From Pseudomonas sp. FP2335 (GTDB lineage Bacteria; Pseudomonadota; Gammaproteobacteria; Pseudomonadales; Pseudomonadaceae), in NCBI RefSeq assembly GCF_030687535.1, contig NZ_CP117437.1:4051501-4115500 (forward strand): DNA of 64,000 bases, in the 5' to 3' direction. The notes under the pieces are model-generated. The model did no database searches and had not been told where the DNA came from. It worked only from the letters and a program-made list of their open reading frames with translations. The position numbers and the translations under genes were made by a program. Shown here piece after piece: positions 55,619-64,000 of the stretch (the first letter of the stretch is position 1; each line of letters opens with the position of its first letter).

Positions 55619-56644
55619 GTGAAAACCACCCTTGCCGCGTTGTTCCTGGTCTGCCTCGCCACACCTGCATTCGCCGACAACAGCCCCATCGGCTTCCAGA
55701 ACACCACCCTCCCCGACGCCCACGGCAACCGCCCGTTGCAGATGGTCGTGTGGTATCCCGCTAAAACCGCCAAAGCCCCAGAGCTGATCCGCGACGACGC
55801 CGTCTTTCACGGCGCCCTCGCCGTGCCCGACGCACCGCCCGCCAGCGGCAGACATCCGTTGGTGGTGATTTCCCACGGCAATGGCGGCAATTGGGGTAAT
55901 CAGGTGTGGCTGGCCAGTGCGTTGGCGCATCAGGGTTATATCGTCGCGGCGGTCAACCACCCCGGCACCACCAGCAAAGATCGCAGCCCCGAGGCCGCCG
56001 CGCAGTTGTGGCAACGGCCCAAGGACCTGAGCCGCGCCATCGACGCGGTGCTCACGCAGCCCAAGCAATTCGGCGCCGTGGAGAATCGTCGGATTGCCGT
56101 GATAGGCCATTCACTCGGCGGCTGGACCGTGCTGGAAGCCGCCGGCGCGCGCTTCGACCCCGCGCTGTTCGCCCAAGACTGCACCGCTCACCCGCAATTG
56201 GTCGCCTGCACGGCGTACCGGCAGATGAACCCCGACAACGCCAAGGTGGCCGCAGACCTGAGCGATAAACGCGTCAGCGCCGTGGTATCGCTGGACCTGG
56301 GCCTGTCACGCGGCATGACCGACGCCAGCCTGGCGGCACTGCCGGTGCCGGCATTGATACTTGCGGCGGGCGTGACGGAACCGCAACTGCCGGCCGAACT
56401 GGAATCCGCCGACCTGGCCAGGCGTCTGCCGAAAGCATCGACCCAGTATGTGCAGATCAGCGACGCCACCCACTTCAGCTTTATGGCGATCTGCAAACCC
56501 GGCGGCGAGGCGCTGATTGAAGAGAGTTCGCCCGGTGACGGCATGATTTGCCACGATGGCGAGGGCGCGCGACCACGGGAGGCGATTCAACAGCAAGTGG
56601 TGGCCCTGATCAGCGAATTTCTCGCCCAACCTGCGGGCAAATAA
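55619..56644 (+). CDS. Secreted alpha/beta hydrolase (dienelactone-hydrolase-like)
   Basis: 341 residues with a signal peptide (KTTLAALFLVCLATPAFA). Oxyanion region VVISHGNGGNWGNQ, nucleophile elbow AVIGHSLGGWTVLEAA, and a final His in ISDATHFSFM. GTG start at 55619 with AAGGA upstream. Similar to exported serine hydrolases/acyl-peptide-type esterases; substrate unknown. A 132-residue gene follows 12 bases later, so they may be co-transcribed. Confidence 0.82.
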   Translation: MKTTLAALFLVCLATPAFADNSPIGFQNTTLPDAHGNRPLQMVVWYPAKTAKAPELIRDDAVFHGALAVPDAPPASGRHPLVVISHGNGGNWGNQVWLASALAHQGYIVAAVNHPGTTSKDRSPEAAAQLWQRPKDLSRAIDAVLTQPKQFGAVENRRIAVIGHSLGGWTVLEAAGARFDPALFAQDCTAHPQLVACTAYRQMNPDNAKVAADLSDKRVSAVVSLDLGLSRGMTDASLAALPVPALILAAGVTEPQLPAELESADLARRLPKASTQYVQISDATHFSFMAICKPGGEALIEESSPGDGMICHDGEGARPREAIQQQVVALISEFLAQPAGK

Positions 56645-56656
56645 GGCCGTGTCAAC

Positions 56657-57055
56657 GTGAGAAAAGTAGTCTTCAGCACACTCTTAACTTGCGCAGCGCT
56701 GTGGGGCGCTTCGCAGTGGTGGGAAAAAGGCCTGGCGCAACCCTCCGGCTCCGCCCATATCAGCCCCAACGGCTGTTATCGGGTGCAGCAATTCAAACCT
56801 TTCTGGGTACTGCCCAGCGCCTTTCACCCCCAGGCCCATCCGGACGAAACAGCCGAGGTTCACCTGTTTGTACGCTGGGAAAGCCCGGCGTTCTTTCGCC
56901 TGTACGATCAGCGCAACGGCCGGTTGATCAGTGAAAGTGCGATCTATGATCTGGTCAGTGATGGCGGGCCATTGTTCTGGGGGATGGAGGGTATCGCTTC
57001 GGTGTCGGCCGGTATGATCGAGATTGGGCCGATTCGGCTGGATTGCGCGCTGTAG
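56657..57055 (+). CDS. Small exported protein of unknown function
   Basis: 132 residues from GTG 56657. N-terminal hydrophobic signal-like segment (VVFSTLLTCAALWGA), then a mature part rich in aromatic residues (FKPFWVLPSAFHP). It lies 12 bases after the hydrolase gene. No family recognised, although the pattern HLFVRWESPAFFRLYDQRNG recurs in pseudomonads as far as I remember. Confidence 0.65.
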   Translation: MRKVVFSTLLTCAALWGASQWWEKGLAQPSGSAHISPNGCYRVQQFKPFWVLPSAFHPQAHPDETAEVHLFVRWESPAFFRLYDQRNGRLISESAIYDLVSDGGPLFWGMEGIASVSAGMIEIGPIRLDCAL

Positions 57056-57109
57056 GGCTGGGATTTTTAGCTGGTATCATCCGCACCTTAACCCGTCGGA
57101 TAAAACCCC

Positions 57110-57262
57110 ATGAATCGCCAGAAAAAGCTCCAGCAACTGTTCAAGGCCAAAGCCAAAAAAGCCAGTGCCAAACTGGCGCCCAAATCCAAAGACAAATACA
57201 TCAGCAAAGCCGACCGTCTGAAACTCGCCGAAGAAGCCGCCGCGCCTGCGGAACAAGCGTAA
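57110..57262 (+). CDS. DUF2986-like small basic protein
   Basis: 50 residues, very Lys/Ala-rich: MNRQKKLQQLFKAKAKKA then KDKYISKADRLKLAEEAAA. This matches the DUF2986 family as I recall it. Likely nucleic-acid-associated given the charge, but unproven. ATG at 57110. It lies between the exported protein and the RcnR-like regulator. Confidence 0.75.
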   Translation: MNRQKKLQQLFKAKAKKASAKLAPKSKDKYISKADRLKLAEEAAAPAEQA

Positions 57263-57286
57263 ACACCCGGCAGCGCCGCGCCTTGT

Positions 57287-57340
57287 TATAGGGGGGTGGG
57301 GTATGCAATGATCGCCCCCTTCATAGGTAGGGGGGGTATA
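57287..57340. promoter_or_regulatory. G-tract operator for the RcnR-like repressor
   Basis: Two G-tract blocks: TATAGGGGGGTGGGGTAT at 57287-57304 and TAGGGGGGGTATA at 57328-57340, with a C-run CGCCCCCT at 57313-57320 between them. G/C tracts flanked by TA are the known binding sites of RcnR/CsoR-type repressors. The second block ends three bases before the regulator ATG, so it overlaps its ribosome site. Confidence 0.75.
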
Positions 57341-57343
57341 GGC

Positions 57344-57619
57344 ATGGGCCACGTCTCGGCAAACAAAGACAACCTGATCAAACGCGTCAAACGCATTGCC
57401 GGGCAGATCCAGGCCCTTGAGCGCGAGCTTGAAGCGGATGCCGACTGCGCCAAGACCCTGCACTTGGTGGCGGCCACCCGCGGCGCGATCAACGGGTTGA
57501 TGGAAGAAATCATCGAAGACCACGCCAGGTCGCACGTGGCCGACCCTGCCCTCTCCGAAGAAGAACGCAGCAAGGGCGTCGAAGAATTGCTTGAAGCCAT
57601 TCGGCGCTATTCCAAATGA
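57344..57619 (+). CDS. RcnR-type Ni/Co-sensing repressor
   Basis: 91 residues, an all-helical CsoR/RcnR repressor. The metal residues His3, Cys35, His60 and His64, which define RcnR's Ni/Co site, are all present at exactly these positions. FrmR would have Pro2 and lack His3/His64. ATG at 57344. Overlaps the exporter gene start in an ATGA. Ni(II)/Co(II) binding should release it from the G-tract operator and induce the exporter. Confidence 0.88.
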   Translation: MGHVSANKDNLIKRVKRIAGQIQALERELEADADCAKTLHLVAATRGAINGLMEEIIEDHARSHVADPALSEEERSKGVEELLEAIRRYSK

Positions 57620-58527
57620 GCCTCGCCAATAGCCATAGCCACGAGCATGTGTTCCTTGGTGCATCCCACGATGAAAACGCCAGGCGCACCCTGTGGGTGG
57701 TGATGCTGACGGTGGTGATGATGGTCGTGGAAATCGCCGCCGGTGCGCTCACCGGCTCCATGGCCCTGCTCGCCGACGGTTTTCACATGGCTACCCACGC
57801 GGGCGCCCTGGGCATTGCCGCCGCCGCATACGCCTTTGCCAAACGCCATGCGCACAGCCCGCGCTACAGCTTTGGCACCGGCAAGGTCGGCGACCTCGGC
57901 GGCTTTGCCTCGGCGCTGATCCTGGCGCTGGTGTCGTTGGGTATCGGGGTGGAATCGGTGATGCGCTTGCTGACGCCCTCCGAGGTGCAATTTGGCACGG
58001 CTACCCTGATTGCCGTGGTGGGCCTGGTGGTGAATATCGCCAGTGCGCTGCTACTGGGCCACGGCCACAGCCATGATCACGGCCACGCACACGACCATTA
58101 CCACCACGGCCACGACAACAACCTGCGATCGGCCTACGTGCACGTCATCGCCGATGCGCTGACCTCCGTCCTCGCCATCGCCGCGTTGCTGGCCGGGCGC
58201 TACCTCGGTTGGGTGTGGCTGGACCCCGTGATGGGTATCGTCGGCGCCATCGTCATTGCGCGCTGGGCCTGGAGCCTGATGGGCGCGACCGCCGGCGTGC
58301 TGCTGGACCAGACCGATGAGCACGTCGCCGCCGAGATCCGCGAGTTGGTTGAGCAGCCCGGCGATGCGCGGATCACCGACCTGCACGTCTGGCGCGTGGG
58401 GCCAGACGCCCATGCGGCGATTGTCAGTGTGGTGGGCGCCGCAACGACGGATGCCGAGCGCATTCGCGAGCGCCTCAAGCCGGTGCATGAGGTGAGCCAC
58501 CTCACCGTCGAGTTTCGTGCGGCGTAA
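57616..58527 (+). CDS. dmeF: CDF-family Co(II)/Ni(II) exporter DmeF
   Basis: 303 residues, six TM helices with a His-rich loop (GHGHSHDHGHAHDHYHHGH) between TM4 and TM5. CDF metal-site motifs are MALLADGFHMATH (TM2) and HVIADALTS (TM5), with a cytoplasmic C-terminal domain (ITDLHVWRVGPDAHAA). Translationally coupled to the RcnR-like sensor, hence Ni/Co rather than Zn is likely. Confidence 0.9.
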   Translation: MSLANSHSHEHVFLGASHDENARRTLWVVMLTVVMMVVEIAAGALTGSMALLADGFHMATHAGALGIAAAAYAFAKRHAHSPRYSFGTGKVGDLGGFASALILALVSLGIGVESVMRLLTPSEVQFGTATLIAVVGLVVNIASALLLGHGHSHDHGHAHDHYHHGHDNNLRSAYVHVIADALTSVLAIAALLAGRYLGWVWLDPVMGIVGAIVIARWAWSLMGATAGVLLDQTDEHVAAEIRELVEQPGDARITDLHVWRVGPDAHAAIVSVVGAATTDAERIRERLKPVHEVSHLTVEFRAA

Positions 58528-58548
58528 CCGCGACCACTGACGCCATCT

Positions 58549-58740
58549 ATGGGTGCCCCCTTGGCTAAAGATATAGAAAACCCCTGCATCTCCACCTGCC
58601 AGCTCAGCGGCGACCTCTGCGTCAGTTGCGGGCGCAGCAAAGACGACATCCGTAAATGGAAAAGGATGAAACGGCCGGAGAAAATGGCCGCCGTGCAACG
58701 CGCCACCCTGCGTTTGAAAGCGCTGAAAAAGGCCAAGTAA
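58549..58740 (+). CDS. DUF1289 small Cys-rich protein
   Basis: 63 residues. The pattern NPCISTCQLSGDLCVSCGRS with four Cys is the hallmark of DUF1289, a putative Fe-S or Zn-binding protein. The C-terminus is Lys/Arg-rich (KWKRMKRPEKM). It follows dmeF by 21 bases and may be in the same transcript. Function unknown. Confidence 0.85.
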   Translation: MGAPLAKDIENPCISTCQLSGDLCVSCGRSKDDIRKWKRMKRPEKMAAVQRATLRLKALKKAK

Positions 58741-58748
58741 GCGTACGA

Positions 58749-59546
58749 CTAAGTACGCCCCACCGACCCCGATACCGGCAGGTTACCCAGCAGCTTGAGC
58801 CCGGTGCTTTTTACAAAGGTGTCGTAGTCCATCGGTTTCTGGATGCGGGTTTCGGCGTTGGGCAGCACGTAGGCCCAGGCGCGTTTGGACGAAGCGTCAT
58901 ACACCAGCTTGAACAGGCGCGTCGGCACCCAGACCTGATTGGCGCCGATGGTGCTGTGGCCGGGGTCGAACAATGGGCCAGTGAACACATACACATCGCC
59001 GCCGGCACGCACGGCGAATTTGCGCACGTCGGCCTCGACCTTGCTCCAGATCTTGCGGTTGTTGGTGGGGTCTTGCGGCACCATGTTCGACAGCGCGAAC
59101 GACTGCGCCATCGCGTTAGCGTTCGGCGCGTCGGCAGCCGGGGCTTGGTGGCCACGGTCCACGGCCGGATGCTGGCTGCGGTAGTCGCTCAATTCCGCGC
59201 GCCCACCCTTGGGAATACGCGGGTCAGCGTAGAACTGGTTGGTGCGTTCCTCGCCCTTGGCGTCTTTCAACTGTGCGGCGTTCAGGCGCTCGACCACCAC
59301 CAGCGGGGTCTTGCTGGTTTGCGAATAGAGCACGGCGAAGTGGTCGGAGCACAGCGCCAGGGGCCTCATCGTGGCGGGCACAGTGGCGGTATTGATCGGT
59401 GTTGCAGCGGGAAACAAGTCAGCGCAATTGTCGAATGACGCCTGCTTCTGCTGTTTGGAGTAAAGGTCCGGCAGACTGCGCGCGTTGGCCCCGGAGGAAA
59501 GTAAAACAAGGGCGGTGAGACCAACTGCAATATTGCGTAGGTACAT
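58749..59546 (-). CDS. Secreted DNA/RNA non-specific endonuclease
   Basis: 265 residues with a signal peptide (VGLTALVLLSSGANA). The catalytic DRGH motif of NUC-family nucleases is in AVDRGHQAPAAD, followed by ALSNMVPQDPTNNRKIW with the metal-binding Asn and the Asn/Arg of the active site. Likely digests extracellular nucleic acids or scavenges phosphate. ATG at 59546. Stand-alone gene. Confidence 0.9.
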   Translation of the reverse strand: MYLRNIAVGLTALVLLSSGANARSLPDLYSKQQKQASFDNCADLFPAATPINTATVPATMRPLALCSDHFAVLYSQTSKTPLVVVERLNAAQLKDAKGEERTNQFYADPRIPKGGRAELSDYRSQHPAVDRGHQAPAADAPNANAMAQSFALSNMVPQDPTNNRKIWSKVEADVRKFAVRAGGDVYVFTGPLFDPGHSTIGANQVWVPTRLFKLVYDASSKRAWAYVLPNAETRIQKPMDYDTFVKSTGLKLLGNLPVSGSVGRT

Positions 59547-59640
59547 GCATTAAATCTTCGACAGAGAGTGACGCGACAGGCGGCGAAAAACGCCGCCAAG
59601 TGGATGATATTACGAGGATTATTGACTATCGAATGTCGGA

Positions 59641-60862
59641 TTAGTGCCCGATCGCTGCAGGTTTTCCCGCACCCCGAGGCCCTGGCTTGAACCCATGGCT
59701 GCGTGCACTCCAGGCCAGTGTGAATGACAGCGCAATCAACAGCAGCATCGCCCACGGGAACGACGCCACGCCCCAGGTCTCCAGCAACACCCCGCCGACA
59801 ATACCACTGACGGCAATTGCGCTGTTCCACGCCACCACATTCAGCGACAGCGCGACGTCCGCACCATCCCCCGCCGCATCGGCCAGGGCGGTTTGCAGCA
59901 GCGTCGCTGCACCGCCGAAGCTGAGCTGAGCCCCACACCGCGACACCGAGATAGATCACTGCGGGCAGGCTTCCTACAACACCAAACACCACGCTGACCC
60001 CTGCAAATGTCGCCAGGCTGACCAGCACGGTTTTGCGCAACAGCGGCTCGACCAGCCTGGCCGTCAGCCAAATCCCCGCCAATGCCGACAGCCCGAACAC
60101 CAGCAGCACTCCATCCACACGCTCCGCCAACCCGGCCTGCGCCACGAAGGGCGCGATGTAGGTGTACAGAATGTTGTGCGCCAGCATCCAACTGATTACC
60201 ACCGCCAGCACCGGGCGCACGCCCGGCGTGGTCAGCACCCTGCCCAGGGACAAACGCTGATGCGCGGCCTGGGGTGGATAGTCCGGGACTTTCACCAGCA
60301 CCCACACAATCAGCCCCAGCGTCAGCGCCGACATCAGCCCGAATGTGGTGCGCCACCCCACCAGCCCGCCCAGCCACGTGCCCAGAGGCACCCCCAGCGA
60401 CAGCGCAATCGGCGTGCCGACCATCGCCAATGCGAGCGCCCTGCCCTGTTGGCGGGGCGCGACCATGCGCCGGGCGTAACCAGCCAGCAGGCTCCAGGCC
60501 AAGCCCGCGGCGACGCCGGCGAAGAACCGCGCGACCAGGGTCACCCCGTAGTGGGATGACAGCGCGGTGATCGAGTTGAACAGCAGGAAACCGACGATGG
60601 TCAGCAACAGCACATTACGCCGACGCCAGCCACGGGTCGCAATGGTCATGGGGATGACTGCCAGCACCGAACCCAGCGCATAGGCGGTGACCATCTGCCC
60701 GGCCATTGCCGGAGAAATCGCCAAACCTGCGCTGATAAGCGGCAGCAGGCCTGCGGGCAAGGTTTCGGTGACGATACAGATGAAACCGGTCATGGCCAGG
60801 GCGAGCAAAGCGCCGATGGGCAAGCGTTCTGAAGACGCGGACAAGCTGAGTGAAGGTGTCAT
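59641..60862 (-). pseudogene. SotB-like MFS sugar/drug exporter, frameshifted
   Basis: Read from ATG 60862, the first ~310 residues are a normal MFS protein (AMTGFICIVTETLPAGLLPLIS, SRYARRMVAPRQQGRALALA-type segments) up to IYLGVAVWG. The frame then breaks at 59921-59930, where CTGAG is repeated twice, and the protein continues in another frame as LSFGGAATLLQTALADAAGDG to a stop at 59641. The C-terminal helices are intact in that frame. So an indel in the CTGAG repeat splits the gene. Divergent from a TetR gene that probably controls it. Confidence 0.82.
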
Positions 60863-60881
60863 GGGCAACTCCTGGGACGAC

Positions 60882-60904
60882 TTAAATACTGATCGATACA
60901 AATG
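60882..60904. promoter_or_regulatory. Operator copy A between the MFS and TetR genes
   Basis: TTAAATACTGATCGATACAAATG. It is nearly the inverted form of the copy at 60935; shared core is AAATACT-NN-TCGATACA. It lies 20 bases from the MFS start. Confidence 0.65.
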
Positions 60905-60934
60905 TTGCAAGCCCAGCGGGTACATTGTCAACGA

Positions 60935-60958
60935 CTTATGTATCGACTAGTATTTATC
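60935..60958. promoter_or_regulatory. Operator copy B between the MFS and TetR genes
   Basis: CTTATGTATCGACTAGTATTTATC. Inverted relative to copy A, with a spacing of about 30 bases. It lies 24 bases before the TetR start. Two sites, one per promoter, fit a repressor acting on both genes. Confidence 0.65.
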
Positions 60959-60981
60959 TCGTTTTCTACTGGAGACCTGAC

Positions 60982-61620
60982 ATGGCACAGATGGGCCGCC
61001 CGCGTAATTTCGACCGTGACCATGCCGTGGAACAGGCCATGCACCTGTTCTGGCAATACGGCTACGACGCCACCTCCCTCGCCCAACTCAAGGCCGGCCT
61101 GGGGGGCGGTATCTCCGCGCCAAGTTTTTACGCCGCGTTCGGCTCCAAGGAGGCGTTGTTCGACGAATGCGTGCAGCGCTACCTGTCGACCTACGCCAGA
61201 GTCACCGAATGCCTGTGGGACGAAACCCTGTTGCCCCGTCAGGCCATCGAAACCGCCCTGCGTCAGTCGGCGCGCATGCAGTGCGAAGACGGGCACCCCA
61301 AGGGCTGCATGGTCGCGCTAGGCGTGATGAGTGCACCGAGCCCGGAAAATGCGCGGGTCGCCCATGCACTGACGCAATCACGCCTGCGCACGCGGGCGGG
61401 GATCGTCGCGTGTGTGGAGCGCGCGATCCGCGCCGGGCAATTGCCGCAATACACGCAGGCCCCGGTGCTGGCAACGGTGTTTGACAGCTTTTTGCAGGGG
61501 GTGTCGATCCTGGCACGGGATAACGTGCCCCATGCCGTGATCGACGCGGCGATTGATCAGCTGCTGATGGCGTGGGATGTGGCGGCGTCGGTTGTGGCGC
61601 CGCAACTCAAACAGCCGTAG
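60982..61620 (+). CDS. TetR-family regulator, divergent from the MFS exporter
   Basis: 212 residues. HTH: RPRNFDRDHAVEQAMHLFWQYG ... APSFYAAFGSKEALFDECVQRYL. ATG at 60982, with GGAG nine bases upstream; an earlier reading from 60925 includes operator DNA. A C-terminal ligand domain follows, with a Cys in MQCEDGHPKGCMVAL. It should repress itself and the neighbouring exporter. Confidence 0.88.
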   Translation: MAQMGRPRNFDRDHAVEQAMHLFWQYGYDATSLAQLKAGLGGGISAPSFYAAFGSKEALFDECVQRYLSTYARVTECLWDETLLPRQAIETALRQSARMQCEDGHPKGCMVALGVMSAPSPENARVAHALTQSRLRTRAGIVACVERAIRAGQLPQYTQAPVLATVFDSFLQGVSILARDNVPHAVIDAAIDQLLMAWDVAASVVAPQLKQP

Positions 61621-61766
61621 CAGACCTGGAAAACCGCCGGGGAAGCGTGGAAAAACACTGCAGGCCTATCGCCACTTCTATATAGTAATGCTTCGCATTA
61701 AGCGGATTACCCAAGGAATGCGCGCCCTGTTACCGACGGCGCACGTCATCGTTCAGAAGGATCTTT

Positions 61767-63629
61767 ATGCAAGGCTTTACTCTCTCCCCGGCGCGCCTGT
61801 TCGGTGTGCTGGCTGTGGTGGTTTGCGGGCTGTTCACGGCACAGGTGCAGGCCGATGACACCGACCACTCCCTCACTGTCGAAAAAAATACCCACGCCTA
61901 TGTCGTCAATGCTGACGGCAGCTTTGTGCTCAACGTGGAAATGATCTCGCGGGTCAATGAAGAGCGCGCAATCAAGCTGCACGCCCAACGGCCACTGAGC
62001 TTCAACCGCACACTGGAAACCTTGAAAGTCGTCGAGGCCTACACCCAGAAAGCCAGCGGTCGCAAAATCCGCGTACAGCCCAAACAGATCAAGGAGCAGC
62101 AAGAGCGCGCCTCAGCCGATGCGCCGATGTTCCAGGACTCCCGGGTCAAAGTGGTGATCTTCCCGGACGTGGCGGTCGGCGACCGCCTGGTCTTGCGCTA
62201 CCAGTTGCAGCGCAACAAGCCATTGTTTCCCCAGCAGTTCGAAGACATCAACATCCCGGACTTCTACCAAACCGAGCAAACCAGCTTTTCCTACGACATG
62301 CCAGCGAGCATGCCACTGTACGCCGATGTCAAAGGCTACAAGGCCTCCACGCCAGCGGCGGCACCCGGTCGCAAGATCTATCACTGGGAACAACTGCCCA
62401 GCGAGAAATTCCGAATCGAAAACGGTGCTGTCGCCTACAGCGACTACGGGCAATTCATGGCTGTATCGACGTTCGCCGACTACAAACAATTTGCCCAAGC
62501 CTACGCCGCCAGGGCACAGATCGAAGTGACGCCCGCCATCAGCAAACTGGCCAAGGAACTCACAAACAACCTCGACACCCCACGTAGCAAAGCCCTGGCG
62601 CTGAGCGACTGGGTGCGTAAGAACATTCGCTATGTCGCGGTTTACGTCGGCCCTGGCGGCGTAGTACCGCACCCGGCGCAGGCGGTGCTGGACAACCGTT
62701 ACGGCGACTGCAAAGACCATGTCGCCCTGCTCGAAGCCTTGCTCAAGGCCGTCGCCCTCGAAAGCTCACCGGCGCTGATCAACTTCGGCAACGCCTATAC
62801 CTTGCCAACGGTGCCGACGCTGGGCCTGCTCAACCATGCGATCACCTACGTCCCGAGCCTGGACCTGTACCTGGACTCCACGGCGGCGCCGATTGGCGCC
62901 GGCTACCTGCCGATTCCGGACCTGGGCAAGCCGGTGTTGCTGACCCAGACCGGCGCACTGGAACGCACGCCGATCAGCCAACTGGGCAAAGTCGACAACA
63001 CCCTGACCTTCACCGTCGCCGACAACGGCGGCGCCGACTTCAACCACGTCTCCACCGTGGAAGGCTGGGGCGCGGAGTTCAACCGCTTCGTATTCAAGTC
63101 GCTGCCGCCCGCCGACCTCAAGAAACTGACGCAGGAAATCCTCAGCATGTACGGCCAGTCCGGTAATGGTGAAGTCGTCAGCGACACCCTGGAAGGCAAT
63201 GCGCCGATCTTCAAATCGACGATCACGGGCCACACCGACAACCTGGTCAACCTGCCCGGCCCGACCGGCGTGCCGACCCTCACCAGCCTCGCCGGCGGCA
63301 TTTCACAGAACGTGTTTGCGTTTATGGCCGAAAAAGAGCGCACCCAGAACTTTACCTGCCTGTCTGGCGAAATTGCCGAACGGGCGCGCTTCGAATTTCC
63401 GAAGACGGTAAATATTCTGGCAGTGCCCAAGGCGGTGTCTCTCAAGAGCGGCGGCTTCGATTACCAAGCCACGTACACCCAGGACGGCAACAGCGTGGTG
63501 GTGACCCGCAGTTACCAGTTCGCCCACACCGACGCGCAGTGCAGCGCACAGGACTACGTCGCGATGAAGCCGACGATTGAAGGGATGGTCAACGACCTGA
63601 AAAGCCAGGTGATTGTGCAGACCCTATAA
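61767..63629 (+). CDS. Secreted DUF3857 and transglutaminase-like protein
   Basis: 620 residues with a signal peptide (LFGVLAVVVCGLFTAQVQA). Residues 40-190 are a DUF3857 domain; the transglutaminase-like core spans about 265-375, with Cys315 in YGDCKDH, His357 in LNHAITYV and Asp370 in YLDST, so the cysteine triad is complete. Probably a periplasmic protease or transglutaminase-like enzyme. ATG at 61767 with AAGGA six bases upstream. A strong terminator follows; single gene. Confidence 0.87.
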   Translation: MQGFTLSPARLFGVLAVVVCGLFTAQVQADDTDHSLTVEKNTHAYVVNADGSFVLNVEMISRVNEERAIKLHAQRPLSFNRTLETLKVVEAYTQKASGRKIRVQPKQIKEQQERASADAPMFQDSRVKVVIFPDVAVGDRLVLRYQLQRNKPLFPQQFEDINIPDFYQTEQTSFSYDMPASMPLYADVKGYKASTPAAAPGRKIYHWEQLPSEKFRIENGAVAYSDYGQFMAVSTFADYKQFAQAYAARAQIEVTPAISKLAKELTNNLDTPRSKALALSDWVRKNIRYVAVYVGPGGVVPHPAQAVLDNRYGDCKDHVALLEALLKAVALESSPALINFGNAYTLPTVPTLGLLNHAITYVPSLDLYLDSTAAPIGAGYLPIPDLGKPVLLTQTGALERTPISQLGKVDNTLTFTVADNGGADFNHVSTVEGWGAEFNRFVFKSLPPADLKKLTQEILSMYGQSGNGEVVSDTLEGNAPIFKSTITGHTDNLVNLPGPTGVPTLTSLAGGISQNVFAFMAEKERTQNFTCLSGEIAERARFEFPKTVNILAVPKAVSLKSGGFDYQATYTQDGNSVVVTRSYQFAHTDAQCSAQDYVAMKPTIEGMVNDLKSQVIVQTL

Positions 63630-63674
63630 CTGCGCCTACCTACGCGATTGCCCAGCCAATCCCAAGGCAAAAAG

Positions 63675-63700
63675 AGGCCTGCATCTGTGCAGGCCTTTTC
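63675..63700 (+). terminator. Terminator after the DUF3857 gene
   Basis: AGGCCTGCA, loop TCTG, TGCAGGCCT and four T. Nine perfect pairs, 46 bases after the stop. Confidence 0.9.
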
Positions 63701-64000
63701 ATCTGGCTATCAGCCACGCCCCATTAGAAAAAAACTCAACGGTTGTCGGTCAAACGGAGCGAACTTACCGACACAGCGATGATTGCGCTGGCCTGCGTTA
63801 TGGGGGGGCAAACCTACCTAGCTCCAATTTTCTCTACAGCCTCGTCTCGGTAAGAACTACGCAGTCCCTCAGTCGCCGAACCCTCCGAGGCCCACCTCTC
63901 TGCTCAAAGCACCTACTGAGGAGGGTTCAATCTTGTATCGAGGGCAAAATGCTCCTGGCTTATCAATTCGAACAAATCGAGCGTTGTAGAAGGATTCATC
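63701..64000. other. Right-edge region without an identified gene
   Basis: About 300 bases. No complete ORF. The last bases, AGAAGGATTCATC, look like a ribosome site, so a gene probably starts just right of the window. A frame opens at ATG 63950 but is too short to judge. Confidence 0.4.

Noticed and set aside
57287..57304. The G-run as a possible replication or quadruplex signal
   Set aside because: It is better explained as an RcnR-type operator because of the adjacent sensor and exporter.
63950..64000. An open frame at the right edge
   Set aside because: Only 17 codons lie inside the window and the codon use is not informative.

Overview
The window is a chromosomal segment of a Pseudomonas of the P. 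fluorescens group. The evidence is the gene order leuC-leuD-methyltransferase-leuB-asd-usg-fimV-truA-trpF, GC-rich codon use, and many intergenic REP/REPIN palindromes of the type typical of fluorescent pseudomonads. No plasmid, phage or CRISPR signature was seen.

Layout. 1-11,000 (minus strand): tryptophan (trpF), tRNA pseudouridine (truA), the polar hub protein FimV, an aspartate-semialdehyde dehydrogenase and its catalytically altered paralogue, and the leucine genes leuB, leuD and leuC, with a LysR regulator divergent from leuC. 12,057-19,600: a five-PAS GGDEF/EAL protein, a tandem-duplicated calpain-like protein, dusC, a thioesterase, an alpha/beta hydrolase and a TetR regulator. 19,775-21,914: a twice-repeated tRNA-Glu/tRNA-Ala cluster and gltX. 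22,098-31,134: an EmrAB-like efflux pair, uvrB, an aromatic aminotransferase, and the divergent ptrR/sad pair. 31,286-34,883: a lipoprotein, then a cobalamin riboswitch driving a BtuFCD-like ABC transporter. 34,917-38,101: a TspO-esterase-GNAT operon and small proteins, one with the repeat pattern of the 7(1) septoil-knot family.

The accessory part is 38,300-44,100. It is more AT-rich and holds a two-TM protein, a structured RNA-like leader before a small DUF6124-like gene, an IS1182-type insertion sequence, an RloC/PrrC-like ATPase-anticodon nuclease gene split by a frameshift, and a 198-bp MITE with the same ends as the IS. The IS and the MITE bracket the nuclease gene.

44,071-64,000 returns to ordinary Pseudomonas genes: secreted proteins of unknown role, GST and VOC proteins, a chemoreceptor, trmK, a glucarate catabolic unit (GntR-gudP-gudD) with two matching operator copies, a Ni/Co sensor plus DmeF exporter, a secreted nuclease, a frameshifted MFS exporter divergent from a TetR regulator with paired operators, and a DUF3857/transglutaminase-like protein.

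Most likely to repay attention: the split RloC-like nuclease in its IS/MITE bracket, the duplicated calpain-like protein whose first copy has Ser for Cys, the structured leader at 38,994-39,170, and the knotted-family protein. All family names come from recognising motifs by eye; no searches were run.
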